Source: Hyparrhenia diplandra (taxonomy: Eukaryota > Streptophyta > Magnoliopsida > Poales > Poaceae). From it: 64,000 nucleotides of DNA. The notes beneath the pieces were generated by a model. It was not told the origin of the DNA. It ran no database searches and saw only the letters and a program-made list of their open reading frames with translations. A program made the translations under genes and the position numbers. The stretch covers positions 1 to 64,000 of the forward strand of contig JADLZK010001317.1 in assembly GCA_015847255.1 (NCBI GenBank), in the 5' to 3' direction. Each line of letters starts with the position of its first letter. The first letter of the stretch is position 1. Below, one piece after another: positions 44,231 to 57,400 of the stretch.

Positions 44231-44770
44231 GAAGCGGCCTCAACCTCCTCTACATCGACACCATGGAGGCCCTTGGCATCACGCCGAGCTCGTCCTCGAC
44301 CCTCCACCCGGACCCCATCCATGGAGCAGTGCCGGGAAGTGCATTTCCGCCTCGGCCTGATCGACCCTCCCCATCACTTTCGCGACCGAACCTCCTCCGC
44401 GAAGGAAGTACTCACCTTCTGGCAATCCCGTATAAGAGCCGCTAATATGCTCCTGTTGGGGCGGCGTACGCGGGGTTCAGCGGTCGCTCCCAACCACACG
44501 CACTTCAAGCTCAAGATCCCCCGGGCCGAAGGGCGTGATCACCGGGTCAACTCCACCTTCGAGCGCGCTTCAATCGCGGGAAGGCAAGGAGGCTCGCGGC
44601 AAGACGCCGACGCCCTCATCGAGTCAAAGAGGCTCATCCCCGAGATGCTAGCGTGGGTGCACGCAGAGGACTCCTCCGACGAGCTAAAGAAGACCGCGAG
44701 CGTGTCTAGCAGCAGTGGCGAGCTCTCCGCCGAGCCGCGAGAAGGCGCGGATCCTTCTCGAGCCTGACGA
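44230..44770 (+). pseudogene. Tat protease-region remnant
   Basis: GSGLNLLYIDTMEALGITPS at about 44235 follows the retropepsin-region pattern of Tat elements, followed by a GAVPGSAF-type stretch and FKLKIPRAEGRDHRVNSTFE near 44510-44560. The DxG active site is not visible. It is broken by frameshifts. Confidence 0.55.
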
Positions 44771-44889
44771 AGACGCCAAGACGGTGGAGGTCGACGAGGA
44801 GGGACGCACCGTCCGCGCCGGTGCCGAGCCTTCTCCAAAAATAGGAAAGCGAGCTCGTCGATTTTCCTCCCGCGAACCTCGACGTATTC

Positions 44890-45640
44890 TCGCGGGAGAC
44901 CCTCTGACATGCCCGTGATAACGGGGAAGTCGCAGCACTCCTTAAACATCAAGCCCTGCTTCTACGGTGAAACAAAGGGGTCCGACATTTTCGACGTTAA
45001 TCGCCGAGGAAATAGATAAGCTCTTAGCCAGGTTTTGTTAAGGAGGTGTATCAGTGGATAGCCAACCCCGCACTAGTTAAGAAGAAGAATGGGAAATGGA
45101 GAATGTGTGTTGATTATACGAAGTCTCAACAGGCATGCCCGGCGATCCGCTTTCCTTTGCCGCCAAGACGACCAAATCGCTGACTCCACCTCCAAAAGCG
45201 AGACACTGCTTTCTTGACGATACCCGCTATCATCAAATCGCGATGAACGAGCTCGATCAGCCACCACCTCCTTCATCACTCCCCTTCGCGGCGCTGCTTC
45301 TATGTGTAACTATGCCCCTTCGGCTGAAAAACGCCGGCCGCCACTTTTTCGAGGTGCATGCAGAGAGTCTTCAAGGAGCTTTTGAAAGCGCAGAGGCATA
45401 CGCCGATGACATCGTGGTCAAGACGAGGCGCACGGAGAGCTCATCCCCGACCTCAAAGAAGTCTTCGCAAGCTTCGTGAGTTCTGGGTAAAGCTCAATCC
45501 CGAGAAATGCGTGTTCGAGTCCCCCGAGGAAAGCCCTCCGGGCTTCATCGTGTCCGAGCGCATCGAGGCCAACCCCGAGAAAGTCGAGGCCATCCGCAAC
45601 ATGGGCCCCATCAGAGCGGCCAAGAACGCATAACGACTTA
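44890..45640 (+). pseudogene. Tat reverse transcriptase remnant
   Basis: The clean stretch near 45060-45120 reads NPALVKKKNGKWRMCVDYT, the start of the gypsy RT palm. The catalytic box YADD is at 45399-45410 within EAYADDIVVKTRR, followed by LREFWVKLNPEKCVFESPEE and EANPEKVEAIRNMGP up to about 45620. Between them the frame shifts repeatedly. The residues needed for catalysis are present, but the reading frame is not continuous. Confidence 0.75.
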
Positions 45641-45899
45641 CGGGTAGTTTGGCCGCCCCAGCGCATTCATTGCTCGGCCAGGGCTAGGCGAAGTCTCCCC
45701 GCTATACAGTGCTCTTGAAGAGGTAGAGCGCTCGCTTGGGACTCTCCCCGAGGCCCACCCGCCGACTCTCTAAAAGAGCTCTCGACTAACCCACCCATAC
45801 CACTCCGCCCAAGCCCGGCGAACCGATGTTGTTGTACATCGCGGGCCACCTCGCAGTGGTGAGCACGGTCCCGTAGTCGCAAAGGGAGAAAGAGGGCCA

Positions 45900-46900
45900 C
45901 GCACCGCGGCGTGCAACGACGGGCTACTTCGGGCGCGAGGTCCTCCTCCGACACGGAAGACGCGATACCCTGGCCTCCTAAGCTCGCCCACGCACTCCTA
46001 ATTACGCTGGCGAAGACACACTACTACTGGACGCCCACCCGATCACCGCCGCCTCACAGTTCCACTGGCCAGATCATCCGCGCCCGAGGTCACGTGGACG
46101 ACGCCAAGTGGGGAATCGAGCTCATGGGGTCGGACATCTCATACGCCCGAGAGACGCCATCAAATCTCACCCCTCGACTCGCGGGCGCACGGATCTGAGA
46201 CACACAGCCACCAAGACCCGCCGACGCCGGTAATCGACACTCTACTCTCACGGCTTCGCGGAAGAAATACGGCGCCGAGCAGCCCGGGCCTTCATCTCAC
46301 CACGCAACGGCGCATGAGGTGTACCTAATCCGCTCTTCACTTTACCGCCTCCAACAACGCTGCTGGGTATGAGGCTTTGGTGAATCCAAGATGCGCATCG
46401 GCCCGAATCCCCGGCATCAACAAGCCGCTCCTCGAGATCGTGGGGATTCCAAGCCGCCGGGCGACCGTGCCATGAAGGGACGCCGCGCCGCCCCTGTGCT
46501 GATGATTGGCGCACTCGCAAAGGAAAGGTACGAGCTCAAGAACGCTTCGACGGGCCTGAATTCAAAACACACCGCCGCTGGCAACAACGACGCCGACGCC
46601 CCGCCAAGCCTCGGCCCGACGCTCTCGGTCCCGCCCCAGGCAGGTGCCCGCCACGACCAGTACATACCTTCCATCCGGCTTGAAGGAGAGGGCTCGAACC
46701 CGCCGCACGGACCACGGGGGACCCCATTTGTGCCCTTCTCCCACTGTGGCCGAGGACGGGGCCGAGCTCGAGCTCGCGACGGAGATCGACTCAGAGGTCA
46801 ACTCCGTCGGCCGGTCTCGCGACCCGAGTGTGAAGCCCCAAGGCCCGACCGGCGCCCCCATCCCAGCATGGCTACGGATGGCCGCCTCGCGGAAAAGAAG
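45900..46900 (+). pseudogene. Tat RNase H region remnant
   Basis: Only short matches survive: AKWGIELMGSDISYAR near 46107 and, across frameshifts, wording near 46330-46390 that follows the RNase H segment 'FTASNNAAEYEAL'. The boundaries are approximate. Confidence 0.45.
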
Positions 46901-47089
46901 AGGCTAGGCGCACGCCTGGCCGAGCCAAGTCTTACGCCGCCATCAAACACGCAGCTCTACAGAAGGAGCATCCTGAGTACTCCAACGCCGCTGGCCACCT
47001 TCGAGGAGGGGCACGAGCTCATCGAGAGATCCACGCCGGCGAATGTGGACATCACGCGGCTCCACGAGCTCGTAGGCAAGGCATTCCGC

Positions 47090-47960
47090 CGGGTTTTATT
47101 GGCCGACCGCCGCCGCCGCCGCGACAACCGGACCGCACGCCGCGAGGGATGCCGCTTCGCCTAAGCAGACGCACCTCCCAAATAAGAAGCCCTCCAGACG
47201 ATCCCCCATCACTTGGCCTTTCAAGGGTCCGGGGCCTCGACATGGTCTGGCCCCTTCGCAAGGTCGCCTCGTGGGCTTCACCCACCTCCTCGCCGCCGAT
47301 AAGTTCACCAAGTGGATTGAGGTGATGCCCATCTCACGACGAACGCAGGAGACGCTAAGTTCTTCGACGCAAGATCATCCACCGCCGCGCACCGAACTCG
47401 ATCATCACCGACAACGGCACCAACTTTACGGCAGATCTCCTTCGGATCGGTGCATTCGATTACAACATACGGGTGGACCTGGCTTCCGCCACCATCCAAG
47501 AACGAACAAAAGGCAAGTCGAGCGCCAATGGTCTAATCTTGCAGGGTTAAAAACCGAGAATCTTCAAAGAGATTGGAGAAATTTGGGGGCGATGGCTCCA
47601 AGCCCTCGCGGCCATTTGGAGCCTCAGACTACCCAAGGCAGCGACGGGTTGCACCCCCTCTTCCTCGCTTCTGCCCGTGCCGCGGCTCCCCATCGACCTC
47701 GACTACGGCCGCGCCACGAGTACAAGCGCACAACGACCCCGCAACCGTACCTTACTTTCCTCGAAGACGCCGCATCACCGGAGGCTCCGCGGAGGTCGCC
47801 GTCGCAAGATTCGCCAAGTACCAGCAATCGATGCGCGCCGCTTATCACGACCGCCACGCCCAAGGGCTGGCCTTCAAATCGGGCGCGCACCAAGTCCCGC
47901 GATTTCCAGTACAGCACCTAAGGGAGAAAAACAAGCTCTCGCGCCCGGAAGGACCGCTCA
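47090..47960 (+). pseudogene. Tat integrase remnant
   Basis: GFTHLLAADKFTKWIEVMPI at about 47274 is the core-domain start with the first catalytic Asp. 'SIITDNGTNFT' is readable in another frame near 47400, then wording equivalent to HPRTNGQVERANG near 47500 and a C-terminal region near 47640-47720. The frameshifts make it non-functional as written. Confidence 0.7.
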
Positions 47961-48559
47961 CCATCGCCCGAGTCCTCCGCCCGTGCTCATACAAGATCCA
48001 GACTCCCCGGTCGTGAGCTCGCCAACTCTGAAACATCGAACGCCTACGCCGGCTTACCCTTTAGATGCATTTTGTAACGCCTTTTGTACGAACTCGACAA
48101 TAATGACACACCTAGACGCAAGAAAAGTTGTGCAAAACATTCGATTTTCTTTTCGCAGCCGCAATGGTCGCCTCTTAGCTCCAAAGAAGGCCCGCCCTTG
48201 CTCGGGTTAAGCGACGGCGCGACACCCCGCCTTTTTTACGAACTCTTTTTTCGCAAACAACACGAACACTGTGTGAAGAGCTCGACGCCAACCTTGCACT
48301 CAGTACCTATCTTTCCAAGAAATATCGAGTCCGCAAGCTAAAAGGGTTTCTAAGCAACATCCTGGGCGAGGTCCAACGCCGCTGCCCAACGAGCTCTAAC
48401 GCACCCGCGCCAACGAGTAAAGGCCCGTTGCCTTAATCGATGGGATGTAAACTCGTAAAACTACGAGCTAACCGGAAGCGCAACCACAGAAAGATAAAAC
48501 GAGTCACTCATGACTTAGACAACCGGTTACTTTTTACACTTTGCCCCGAGCTCGGGACT

Positions 48560-51500
48560 TTGTTTTTAACAAAAGAGGCGATGCCTCGAGCTACCTAACT
48601 TTGTACCCACTCCCCTCGCCGTCCCGATGAATCCGTCTCCACCTCCTCCCGCGCCGGTAGGCTCGAACACTTCGAGGTCTTCGACGGCAAGACGAAAAAG
48701 CTTCCCCTCGCGCAATCGAATCTTCGGCCTCTCCGGGTAGAACTGGGCTGTCCAGCCCGACGCCCCCACCGGCCGGCCAGCTCCTTGCCCATTACCTTGG
48801 TTGAGGTCCGGAGCTCGGGGTAAGTGGGCGACTGATACGCCCGCTTTATGGACGGACGGCGCGGCGGGCGCATCCTCACCACGCCGGCCGGGCGCGAGCA
48901 CTCTCAGGCGCCCGGCCCTTCCACCTCCCTCAACTCCAAGGGCCTCGCAGACACACTCAACGGCCGAGCACGAGGTTGGTGTGCTCGCCCGCCTTCAAGG
49001 CCGCGGCCTCAAATTTTGTTGTCCACCCAAGAGACCCGAGGCTTCGTATTCCCCGACCGAGCTCCTCCTCGGCCGCCTCTCGGAGACCATTCTCGCACGG
49101 GCCACGAGCTCACGCTGGCCCCGGCTGAAGGTGTCCTTTTTCTTGATCCAGCATTTAGCTGGGTATGCGCCAGCGAGGACTCCGCGGGCGGCCGTGGACC
49201 GATCCTTCCCCCTCAAGCTTCCCGAGCCAACCCCGCCGACTTCTTTCTTCTCGGGCCAGAGAAGTAAACAAATCAAACTCGTGAGATCAAAAAGTAGGAA
49301 AAAGAGGGGCTCCTTACATGCCAGCGCCCGGTAAAGCTCCTCCGGGCCCCCACAAGGCAAAATTCTCGGCATCGAGCCGACCTCTCTCTCGCCTCCGAAG
49401 CGCCAAACAAACCGACCCATCTACGACCTCGTGGTCGTGTGAAACTAAAAATACCCACCCATCACCCTGCGCCCAAAGGAAAACAAGGGAGACAATGAGC
49501 TTTGGAAGTAGCGACACCTTCCAGCTCGGGCCTTCGGTCCCTCGAGAGCTTCCCCTTTCGCGCCCGCTCCCTCCGTCATGGGCTCGACGCTCGCGCTGAG
49601 CCGAGCCTTGTCGCCCAAGGCCCCGCCGGAGGGTCGCCGAGCTCTTCTCGCATGAGCCGCTACCGCGACGGCTTCTTAGTAACGAGCTCCTCCTCACGCC
49701 ACACCGCTCGCCTCGCGGACTCGCCGGCGACTTCTCCCCGAGCTGGCGGGCGTATGCTCGGGCGACCTCACGAATATGTTCGCTGACGCCGTCAACACCA
49801 CTCGGAAGTCGGGCGGCGCGCGACACTTGGTCAGCCCTCGCCATGGGACCAGCTGTTATGCCCAACCGCCCCAAGAGGACCCTCACCCGTTCCAGCCTCC
49901 ACCACGGGGTTGAATCCCGACCACCGCATCCCGCATCCTATGGAAAAACGAGAGTCGCCGGAGAGCTCAAAATCGACAAAGGGCGAACGTTAGCCGGAGT
50001 CCTACCCCCGATGATATGATGGAGGCACGCCGGCCCCTCTCCGTGGGAAGTAGAGGCACCCCTCAGGCGCCGGTAACGGGCGACGCCGCCCCCGCCGACC
50101 ACAACGAAGGACGCCGACCGCTCGCAGCCTTCGGCTTCCACCCGTGTCTCCTGAGCGCCCCTGCCGACGATGGCGCTGATCCGGTCGCGCTGCTCCGAGT
50201 CACCCATGCGCCAGCTGACTCCGTCCCGGCGCCCGATGGCGGCAGCTCGGGCGGATGTCCACCACGGTGACGCCCCGTCCGGCGCACCCCGGGAGCCCCG
50301 CAGCGCCGCGAGTCTCCCCAACGGGGCTCATCGACGACCACGACGCGCGCGCGACGCCGACTTCCTTCGCTCCTCTCCCGCCTCGCCAAGCGGTCTCATC
50401 ACGCCTCGAAGCTCGTCTCGCAACCGGCATCATGAACGGCCAGATTCGGCGCTCCCTCGCGCCCCGCGGCCGGGGCGGACCGTCCCCACCAGTGGCGATC
50501 CGCGCCGCTCCCCAGACGCGACGACCCCATCTTCCCGAGCCGACGGCGTCCGGTCCGAGGACACCCCTTCGCCCTCCACTGGCCGGGGGAGCCAAGGTTG
50601 ATCACCTCGTGCTTCACTCGCACCGATGGAGCGCCTCTGGGCGCCTGGGGGTCCCGTGCCGCTGAAGCGAACGGATCGCCGACGCCATCGCCCGAGGTCA
50701 CCGGAACGGAGCTCTCCGACGACGACGCCGCGCGCCCCGGGCTGACCCCGGCCCGACCTGTCCCCTCCGCTGGCTGGCTGCCTGGAGGGAGCGACCACCC
50801 GGGGCCCCGCACGACGGGCGAGGGAGGGTCGATCGCCGAATCCTCGACGTCCGCGGTCATCCGGGCCGCTTTGAGAGGGCTGGGAGGTCCAAGGGCTTAA
50901 CTCGCTCTGTAGGACAACGGAGAGATTGCCAAGGCTAGGCATCAGGGAAAGAGAAAGGCTCGTGTGACTAACGCGACGCATACAGATGGCAAGCTTGACA
51001 CTTATCCGATGGCTATGCGCCCTTTTGTGTCCTTCTTGTCCTCCGGGCGCGGAGCTGGGCTGAGCCCTCTTCCTTTTGAGCCCGCTCGAGGAGAACCGAT
51101 CGCGAAGGTTGGCATTTAACCGACGCAGGTCGCTGAGCTACCAGACGACGACGTCGCTAAGGCCTCGACGCCGACCAAGGAGTTTTGGTCTCCGATGGCG
51201 CTGCTGCCGACCGCGAACCGCTTCCCTCCGACGATTCAGCCCACATTGGGCGACGGCGGCATCGGGCCAGCCGGCGGAACATACCGAGAAGGAACGGCCT
51301 CGCCGGCGGGGATGGGGGATCCGAGGGCTCCGACCGCAAAAATCAAAGGAGACTGACTTTCATACTCAACGAGATCACCCAATCATCGATAAACGAGGAA
51401 AAGAGCTCACAGCCCGCGGCCGACCGCCGAAGCGCCATCGGGTATGTCTGGGATCGCCGGGATTTTGAAGGGCTTCCCCCCCCCCCTACGACGATGAACC

Positions 51501-52330
51501 CACATCGCCGGCCGAAGCGGGCCGGCGGTGACCGCGCATCAAAGGGCCTCTTCTCCTCGACCATCTCCCGATGTGGAGAACTCTCCGCCTGGGGACAACT
51601 CCGCGCCCCGGTGGCCCAGCGTAGAGGAGAGGCTCCGTGAGACCGCACGCTTGAGGAGCTCCACCTTCCGGCGACGCCCCTGACCTGGTGCAAAGAGGTT
51701 GGGATGGGGGGCTCCACGCCTTTGTCGGAGTCCGTGAAAACCCCACCGGTGAACTGCGGAAGGGATGCCCTCGTTTCTTCAAGTAAAACCATTCGCCTCC
51801 TCCACCGGTGTTCGATGAGCGAGACGAAGGTAGGGTATCTTCACGCTGTATGGGGCTGCAAAGACGATGCAGCCTGATGGGGACGGCCTCCTTCAAACCG
51901 TCTGAGCCGGTGGCGTGACCTTCGCGTGGAAGAAGTGTTTGAACAGCCTCCCCCGGGCGCGATCCCCGCCCACCCGTGATAGGACGGTGAAGGCCGAGAT
52001 GTGGAGAATCTCCGCTTGGGGGGGTTGAGGTGTTGGAGCTCGGCTTCCCCAAGAGAGGGCGAGCAATGGATCGGAAGAAGCCTGACGCCAACGCCAGCCC
52101 CTGGCCGCGGGAAGGCGAGGCGATGATGTAGCCCCCCTGAGGATCGGGGAGGCGGCGGCGTTTGCCGGGCGCACGATCCACTCCCCGCGCGCCTCGGGCC
52201 AGTGGCGGAGGCCACCGAGCGCCGCCACGCGCTCGCAGAGCATGTCCTCGCTGACCCCGGATCTGGCGACCACGAGCCCATTACTCCCACCGACGGGCGA
52301 CACGCCGGGAACCACGGAGTTTTTCTTTTT
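48560..52330 (-). pseudogene. antisense ORF of the Tat element (putative gypsy-type transposase-like domain)
   Basis: On the minus strand a frame of 140 codons (51893-52315) contains AEILHISAFTVL and GRLFKHFFHAKVT, and the next frame (to 51486) contains EWFYLKKRGHPF and later wording. This pattern is that of the 'putative gypsy type transposon' domain family carried antisense in the 3' part of several Tat-lineage elements. Further minus frames down to about 48560 (for example 49314-49886, 50430-50981) may be its C-terminal continuation, but they match nothing I can name. Its role is unknown. Indels break it into pieces. A minus-strand TATA box lies just upstream. Confidence 0.6.
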
Positions 52331-52432
52331 CTCTTTGCAGCGGCGGCAATGGGCCGCGATCGGTGATCTAGAGCAGAAGACGAAGTAGGATGGGGCGGCG
52401 GAATGGAAGGGAAAACCCCTGAATCTCCCCTC

Positions 52433-52443
52433 CTATTTATAGG
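52433..52443 (-). promoter_or_regulatory. TATA box for the antisense ORF
   Basis: CCTATAAATAG on the minus strand, about 120 bp upstream of the first antisense frame, in the spacing expected for an RNA polymerase II promoter. Confidence 0.5.
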
Positions 52444-53283
52444 TGAGCTCGGCCGGATCCGCCGAGGAAAACGGGCCTGTGGCGGCCACCACTTCCACCG
52501 AATCAACAACCGGCTCCCTCCGCATCACGCCGCCACGCATAAACGGAAGACGAAACGCCGCACTAATAGGTAACGGCCGCCCCAACGTGAATTTCCTAAC
52601 GGTAACTTTTTCAACGGCTCTTATCGCAGCGAAGAGTTCGGGCGAGCTTCATCGCCAACGGTCAGATCCTCGCCTGTCGCCGCTATGTCGTTTCTCGATA
52701 ACGCGCCCAGCTCGCGGACAAATCAAGCCCGTGTTCGGCGTTGCTCCGTGAGCTCGACAGCCGGACGCCCCCAGCAAGGAGCGCAACGGAGGAGAGGCAC
52801 CGGCCGCCCCCGACCGCCTCCCGAACCCGGCTCCATCCAAGTCGCTTGAGTCGCCAATGATCGCGAATCGCCTCTCGGGTCATCCTCCTCGCGAGGAGGC
52901 ACGAGCCGCCGGGGACCCAAGAAGACCCCCGGGGACCGTAGAGGACTGCCCCTGAATATGAGGTTGGCCCACAAGCCGGCGTCCGACGAACGAGCCTCGT
53001 GACCGAATGCAAGCACGGACCTACACTCGTGCAAATCCGCTTTAAAGCTCGCAAGAGCGCCGACTCGCCCACGGCTAAAGTCGGTTGCCGCCGCCTTCCT
53101 AAAGGAACCCGGCACCACCACGGCACGAGACGCTAAAAATAAGCCTCCGCGAGACAAGACGTCCCCCAGCCTCAAGGTTGCATTTCGCTGAAGAGCCGCG
53201 CATTCCCCAAGTAAGGAAACTGGGTCCCTGGGACCCGATAACTACGACACAAGACGCTACATGTCCGCCCTCCGCGCGGCTAC

Positions 53284-54470
53284 TGTGGGGACACGTGATA
53301 TTCCGCACCAAGTCAATCATCCTAATCCGGCCTGCAACTGTGCATGGGAAGGAGGACGCGACGTTAGCTATGACGACACCGCGACGGCGTCGAGACCCGG
53401 CGAACGCATCCCCGGGTCCCGAACGAACTCGCGGACGCAAAGGACCAGGACGAGCCCAGCTCATCCCGGAAAGAGTTCCGCTCGAACGAGCCCCCGGAGC
53501 GCAGGGATATGACGAGTCTACCGACGATGAGCTCCTCTCCGTGACGAGCTCAAGCGCCAAATCCGAGGGCGACGGAGAACGGGACGCAGCCGGGTTAGAC
53601 CCAAAGATCGCGCTACACTCCGGCCGCCGCAGCTTCACGACCAGATCTCGCGGTGTCGGGAGAGTTCATCGGGCGCCACGCGAGGCACGTGGAGCCGCCG
53701 GACCACGCCAAGCAACGACAAGCACAAGAGACAACCACTACGCTGCCAAGAATGACCTCGACGGACGAAGTCGAAGCTTTACATCAGCCTCTTGGCCACA
53801 CATTTTCCCGCACCCCTGCACGTGAGCGATGAATGTAAGGCGGCGCAAATGATCTCGCTCGCTGGCACGGGCGCGGCCCGACGGGGCGGCAGACGAAGAA
53901 GCACGGTGGCGGGCGGACGCAGCTTATTGTCCCCAACCACGCCGACCGACGAAAGCCCAACTCGTCACCCGCACGCATAACGATCGGGATACGGAGCCGC
54001 CCCTGTCTTACCCTACGACGATCGCAGCGTGTTCGAAGTAGGGCGGGGCCCGTGGCACACGCACGCCGACAGCCCGACGTGGCCCCGACATTGGAAGGGA
54101 CCTTTTCCTCTTCACCCCCAAAACTTGTATACCTTCTATTTCTAAGACCCGCCCCGTGGCCCCGTGAGCTCCCCTTATGACTATAAAAGGGAGGGTTCTC
54201 GCACTCGTGAGGCAAGCCCTCTGCACACCTAAACACACACACACATCACCGACTTCACTCATCACACACGAGACCTGGGAGCTCATCTCCTCTCTCCCCA
54301 GCCTTGTATGCGCCCGACACGAGGTGCTTTGGAGCCTCGATAGTGTCCACACTGACTAGGTGCCTCGACACCCGAACCAAGAGATAAATCATCGTCATTA
54401 TTCTCGAAGCAGGCCATCAGCAGGTAATACATTAGCCGGGCCACATCAGGACTGCGGTGAGCACGCAACA
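53284..54470 (+). repeat. 3' LTR of the Tat element
   Basis: It begins TGTGGGGACACGTGATATTC and ends '...gagcacgcaaca'. It aligns with the 5' LTR along its length. It is about 35 bp shorter, with many single-base differences and gaps. I see no clear polypurine tract just before it. Confidence 0.85.
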
Positions 54471-57400
54471 ATTTTACAATTTGGTTTTTAGGTACCAAAA
54501 TGAGCTATGCATCCTCGGGAATAATTTTGGGAGTAGTAAATCTCACGCTAATGCATACACTTAATAAAACTAAATGTCGCTTCATTAATACTATACTTGC
54601 CTTTGTACGGCTTTTCTACAAAGGCCGCTTCTAACTGGCATTGCTTTGAGATGCACTGGCTGCAATGGGAAAGGGTTCCCCTGGTTTAATTGGAAATGTG
54701 ATGCCTATGACATGTCATATTCAATTATATAAATATTTGTGGACTGTTGTTGAACTGTCTTAGATGTTCATTTTTTTGGGAAAGATGCCGCGCGAAATTT
54801 TCTAAAATCTTTAGACTTAAATGAATTTATGTTTTGGGGTAGCCCCTAAGCTATGATTTCTAGCCGTATGTTACGTAAAGTTTGGCGCTAAACGTGAAAA
54901 ACACCTCCATGCACTGCCTCTATTCCTCCCGGCTCGCCAATCACTGCTACGCTGGGCGGGATCGGGCACTGTGTCAAGGGCGGGCGCCATCACCGCGTAC
55001 GGGCCGTGTTTGGCCTCGGCCCGGTGCCCGCCTTCCAGCTTGTGGGTCGGTGGCTCGCTTCTACATCGCTCTTCCGTGAGGTGCTTCGTCGGATTCGGGT
55101 CTGGTTTCGCCTGCCACGTTCCTGGTCAAAGCTGCATTTCTTTTGAGTTACGTGATGTTTCTTTATTTACGCATTTTCACTGCTTCCTCGTTTGTTCCTC
55201 GCAAAACAAATATTCTCTAATACAAGTGGAACTAGGTGAGTAGTAAATGCTTAGTTACCTTAAATGGGTTTTATCTTTTCTTAATTAGAGCTTAAGTTGG
55301 CGGTATAAAGTATGTGATAGTGGCCGCCAACAACTCCCTACACTTAGTCTTTTACTGCCCTCGAAAAATGTATCAAAAGAATATTGTCTCTATGAATAAA
55401 TAAATCAAGGATCAAAGATAAAGATTATTCCGCATTTCACCTTCCTTGTGAGCATTCAAAGTGTCTATCAATTCTTCTTGAAAAAAAATTGTACAAAGGA
55501 ATAGTTTGATGTCTATCATTTTATTTCTACTCTTACATGTAAGACTTGGTTTTTTTATATTTTTGAAAAAAAAAACAACATTTCTCCGCGGTTAATTCTA
55601 AGATGAGTCACTCATATTTGTGGATTGGTTCCTCCCAAGCATTTTTATTATGTCACTCTCTAATCCTATTATTTGAGTGGTGTTCAGGTGATTCTCGAGA
55701 AAATGACAAGTGCATATTTACCTTTATATATATTGTCAAGTCAAACTTCGGATCCTCAAGAGAGAAGAGTCATGTTCCCAGATCGAAATGTGCAAGTGTG
55801 TGGAATGCAATATGGTGGAGACATAATAATGTTGATCTTGTTGTAATTTGATCCTTCTAATTGTGATGCCTTTGAATTGGAGAGCATGGGCTATTTATAT
55901 ATATTTTTTTTAAGGGCTTCTTTGGCACGCTTATCTTTTTATTCTCTTGGACACATGTCCATTTTTTTGTCTCATGCGCATCTAGCATGGAGTGTACTTA
56001 TTTCCTTTAAATAGCCCATATCTCTACTTTTGTTTGGTATGTGATGAATATTCAAGGTTTAGAAATCGAACAAGATCGCGGTTCTTTTGGGTGGATGGTG
56101 ATGCATGTTGTGCACAATTCTAATGTAAGAATCGGCTTATTTTGGTGGGTGCATGTGCATTTTGATCTTAGGTGCATGAAACCTCTCAACCTTGATCACA
56201 AAGGTTGAAAAAAACTCAATACAAGAATAAATAGCTATGTGGATGTATATAATTTAATTTTGGCTTTGTAGGAATTGATTTTTAAATTAACCATGGAGCA
56301 TGCTTGAGTAAAAGTTTTAAAATGAAATACCAAGTCTTATTGCAAGAGAGAATAAAAAAGTCAAGTTATCCTATTATATCTCTAAGTGCAATTAATAAGA
56401 TGATGAAATGAGTTCCCTATTCATGCTGCTCATCAAAAGTTTAGATCTTAGTGGGAATAAAAATTTATACCAACTGATTTATTTTATTCAAGAGAAGTGG
56501 AGATTAGCCATGTTGATTTTTTTTTGTTCTTAAATTGGCATAGAGAGAGAGAGATGGGGAAGGATGTAGGGAGAAGGTTTGTGAACCTTTGTTTGTGCGC
56601 TGCAAAGCCTTCCCTACACTTGTTTCTTCGTACATAATATTTCAAGAGACAAAAGAACAAGTGTGTGAAATAAAAGTAACAACTCTTTATTGATCGTGCA
56701 TATAAACTTTGAAGGGAAAATACAAGATAAACAAAAAACAAATAAAACTAATGCCTCGATTATTTTGAGAATAAGAAATTTCTTTATTGGTGGAGCAAGT
56801 GCGCCAGCCCACCGGGCCGCTCTCTTGCCACCCTAGTTAATTTTTTTTCATTAAATCCCTACGCATTGAGATGATAGTGTCTTCTAATTTTTAATTTCTA
56901 ATTTCTTTCTCGCTATGCTATTTTGAGCATGTTCTAGTTTTCTTTCGGAGACTCCTAATGCTAGCCTTGGATAGATGCAAAGGTGGGTCCACCTCCATTT
57001 CTTCTTCTTCACTATCATTAAAGAATCCTCGTGGCTCGGGCCCCTAGGAGGAGGGTTCCCTAGTGGTGGAATGACTCTTTTTTACCACTTGCTTGATGGG
57101 GGCTTTGGTTCCTAGAGAGGGTTTTTTCTTTGTTTCTAGGATTTTCCTCTCAAGGCTTCTTGTTAGTGCCGATGGGTGAAGCTGCTTTCTCCTAATGCTG
57201 GAATTGATTTTGATTGAGGCTTTCAGGAGCTTTTGTGGAGGAGGTAAGATTGCGAGTGGGGTTGCTGTGACAAAATTTACTTCCTCTCTAATGGGGATTC
57301 TTTCAGGTTCATCTATGCCAAGGGCTTAGGTAAAGCTGGTTGTTGCGGTCATGGTGTGAAGAGTGGAGTTTAGCAGCAAAGGCTTAGTGTGAGGTGACAC

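Larger units (their letters stand above)
40564..54470 (+). mobile_element. Tat-lineage Ty3/gypsy LTR retrotransposon (RIRE2-like), near full length
   Basis: A 13.9 kb element with two LTRs (40564-41785 and 53284-54470), gag, protease, RT, RNase H and integrase remnants in the gypsy order, then a long 3' region carrying an antisense ORF. The domain wording fits the plant Tat lineage (RIRE2, Grande, Cinful types). Every coding domain is broken by one-base indels and no long intact polyprotein exists. The 5-bp flanks do not match (left 'gatgg', right 'atttt'), so either the ends are damaged by indels or the element has recombined. Confidence 0.85.

Noticed and set aside
42000..44800. Many long open frames on both strands
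   Set aside because: Chance frames in GC-rich retrotransposon DNA; only the pieces matching gag and protease wording were kept.
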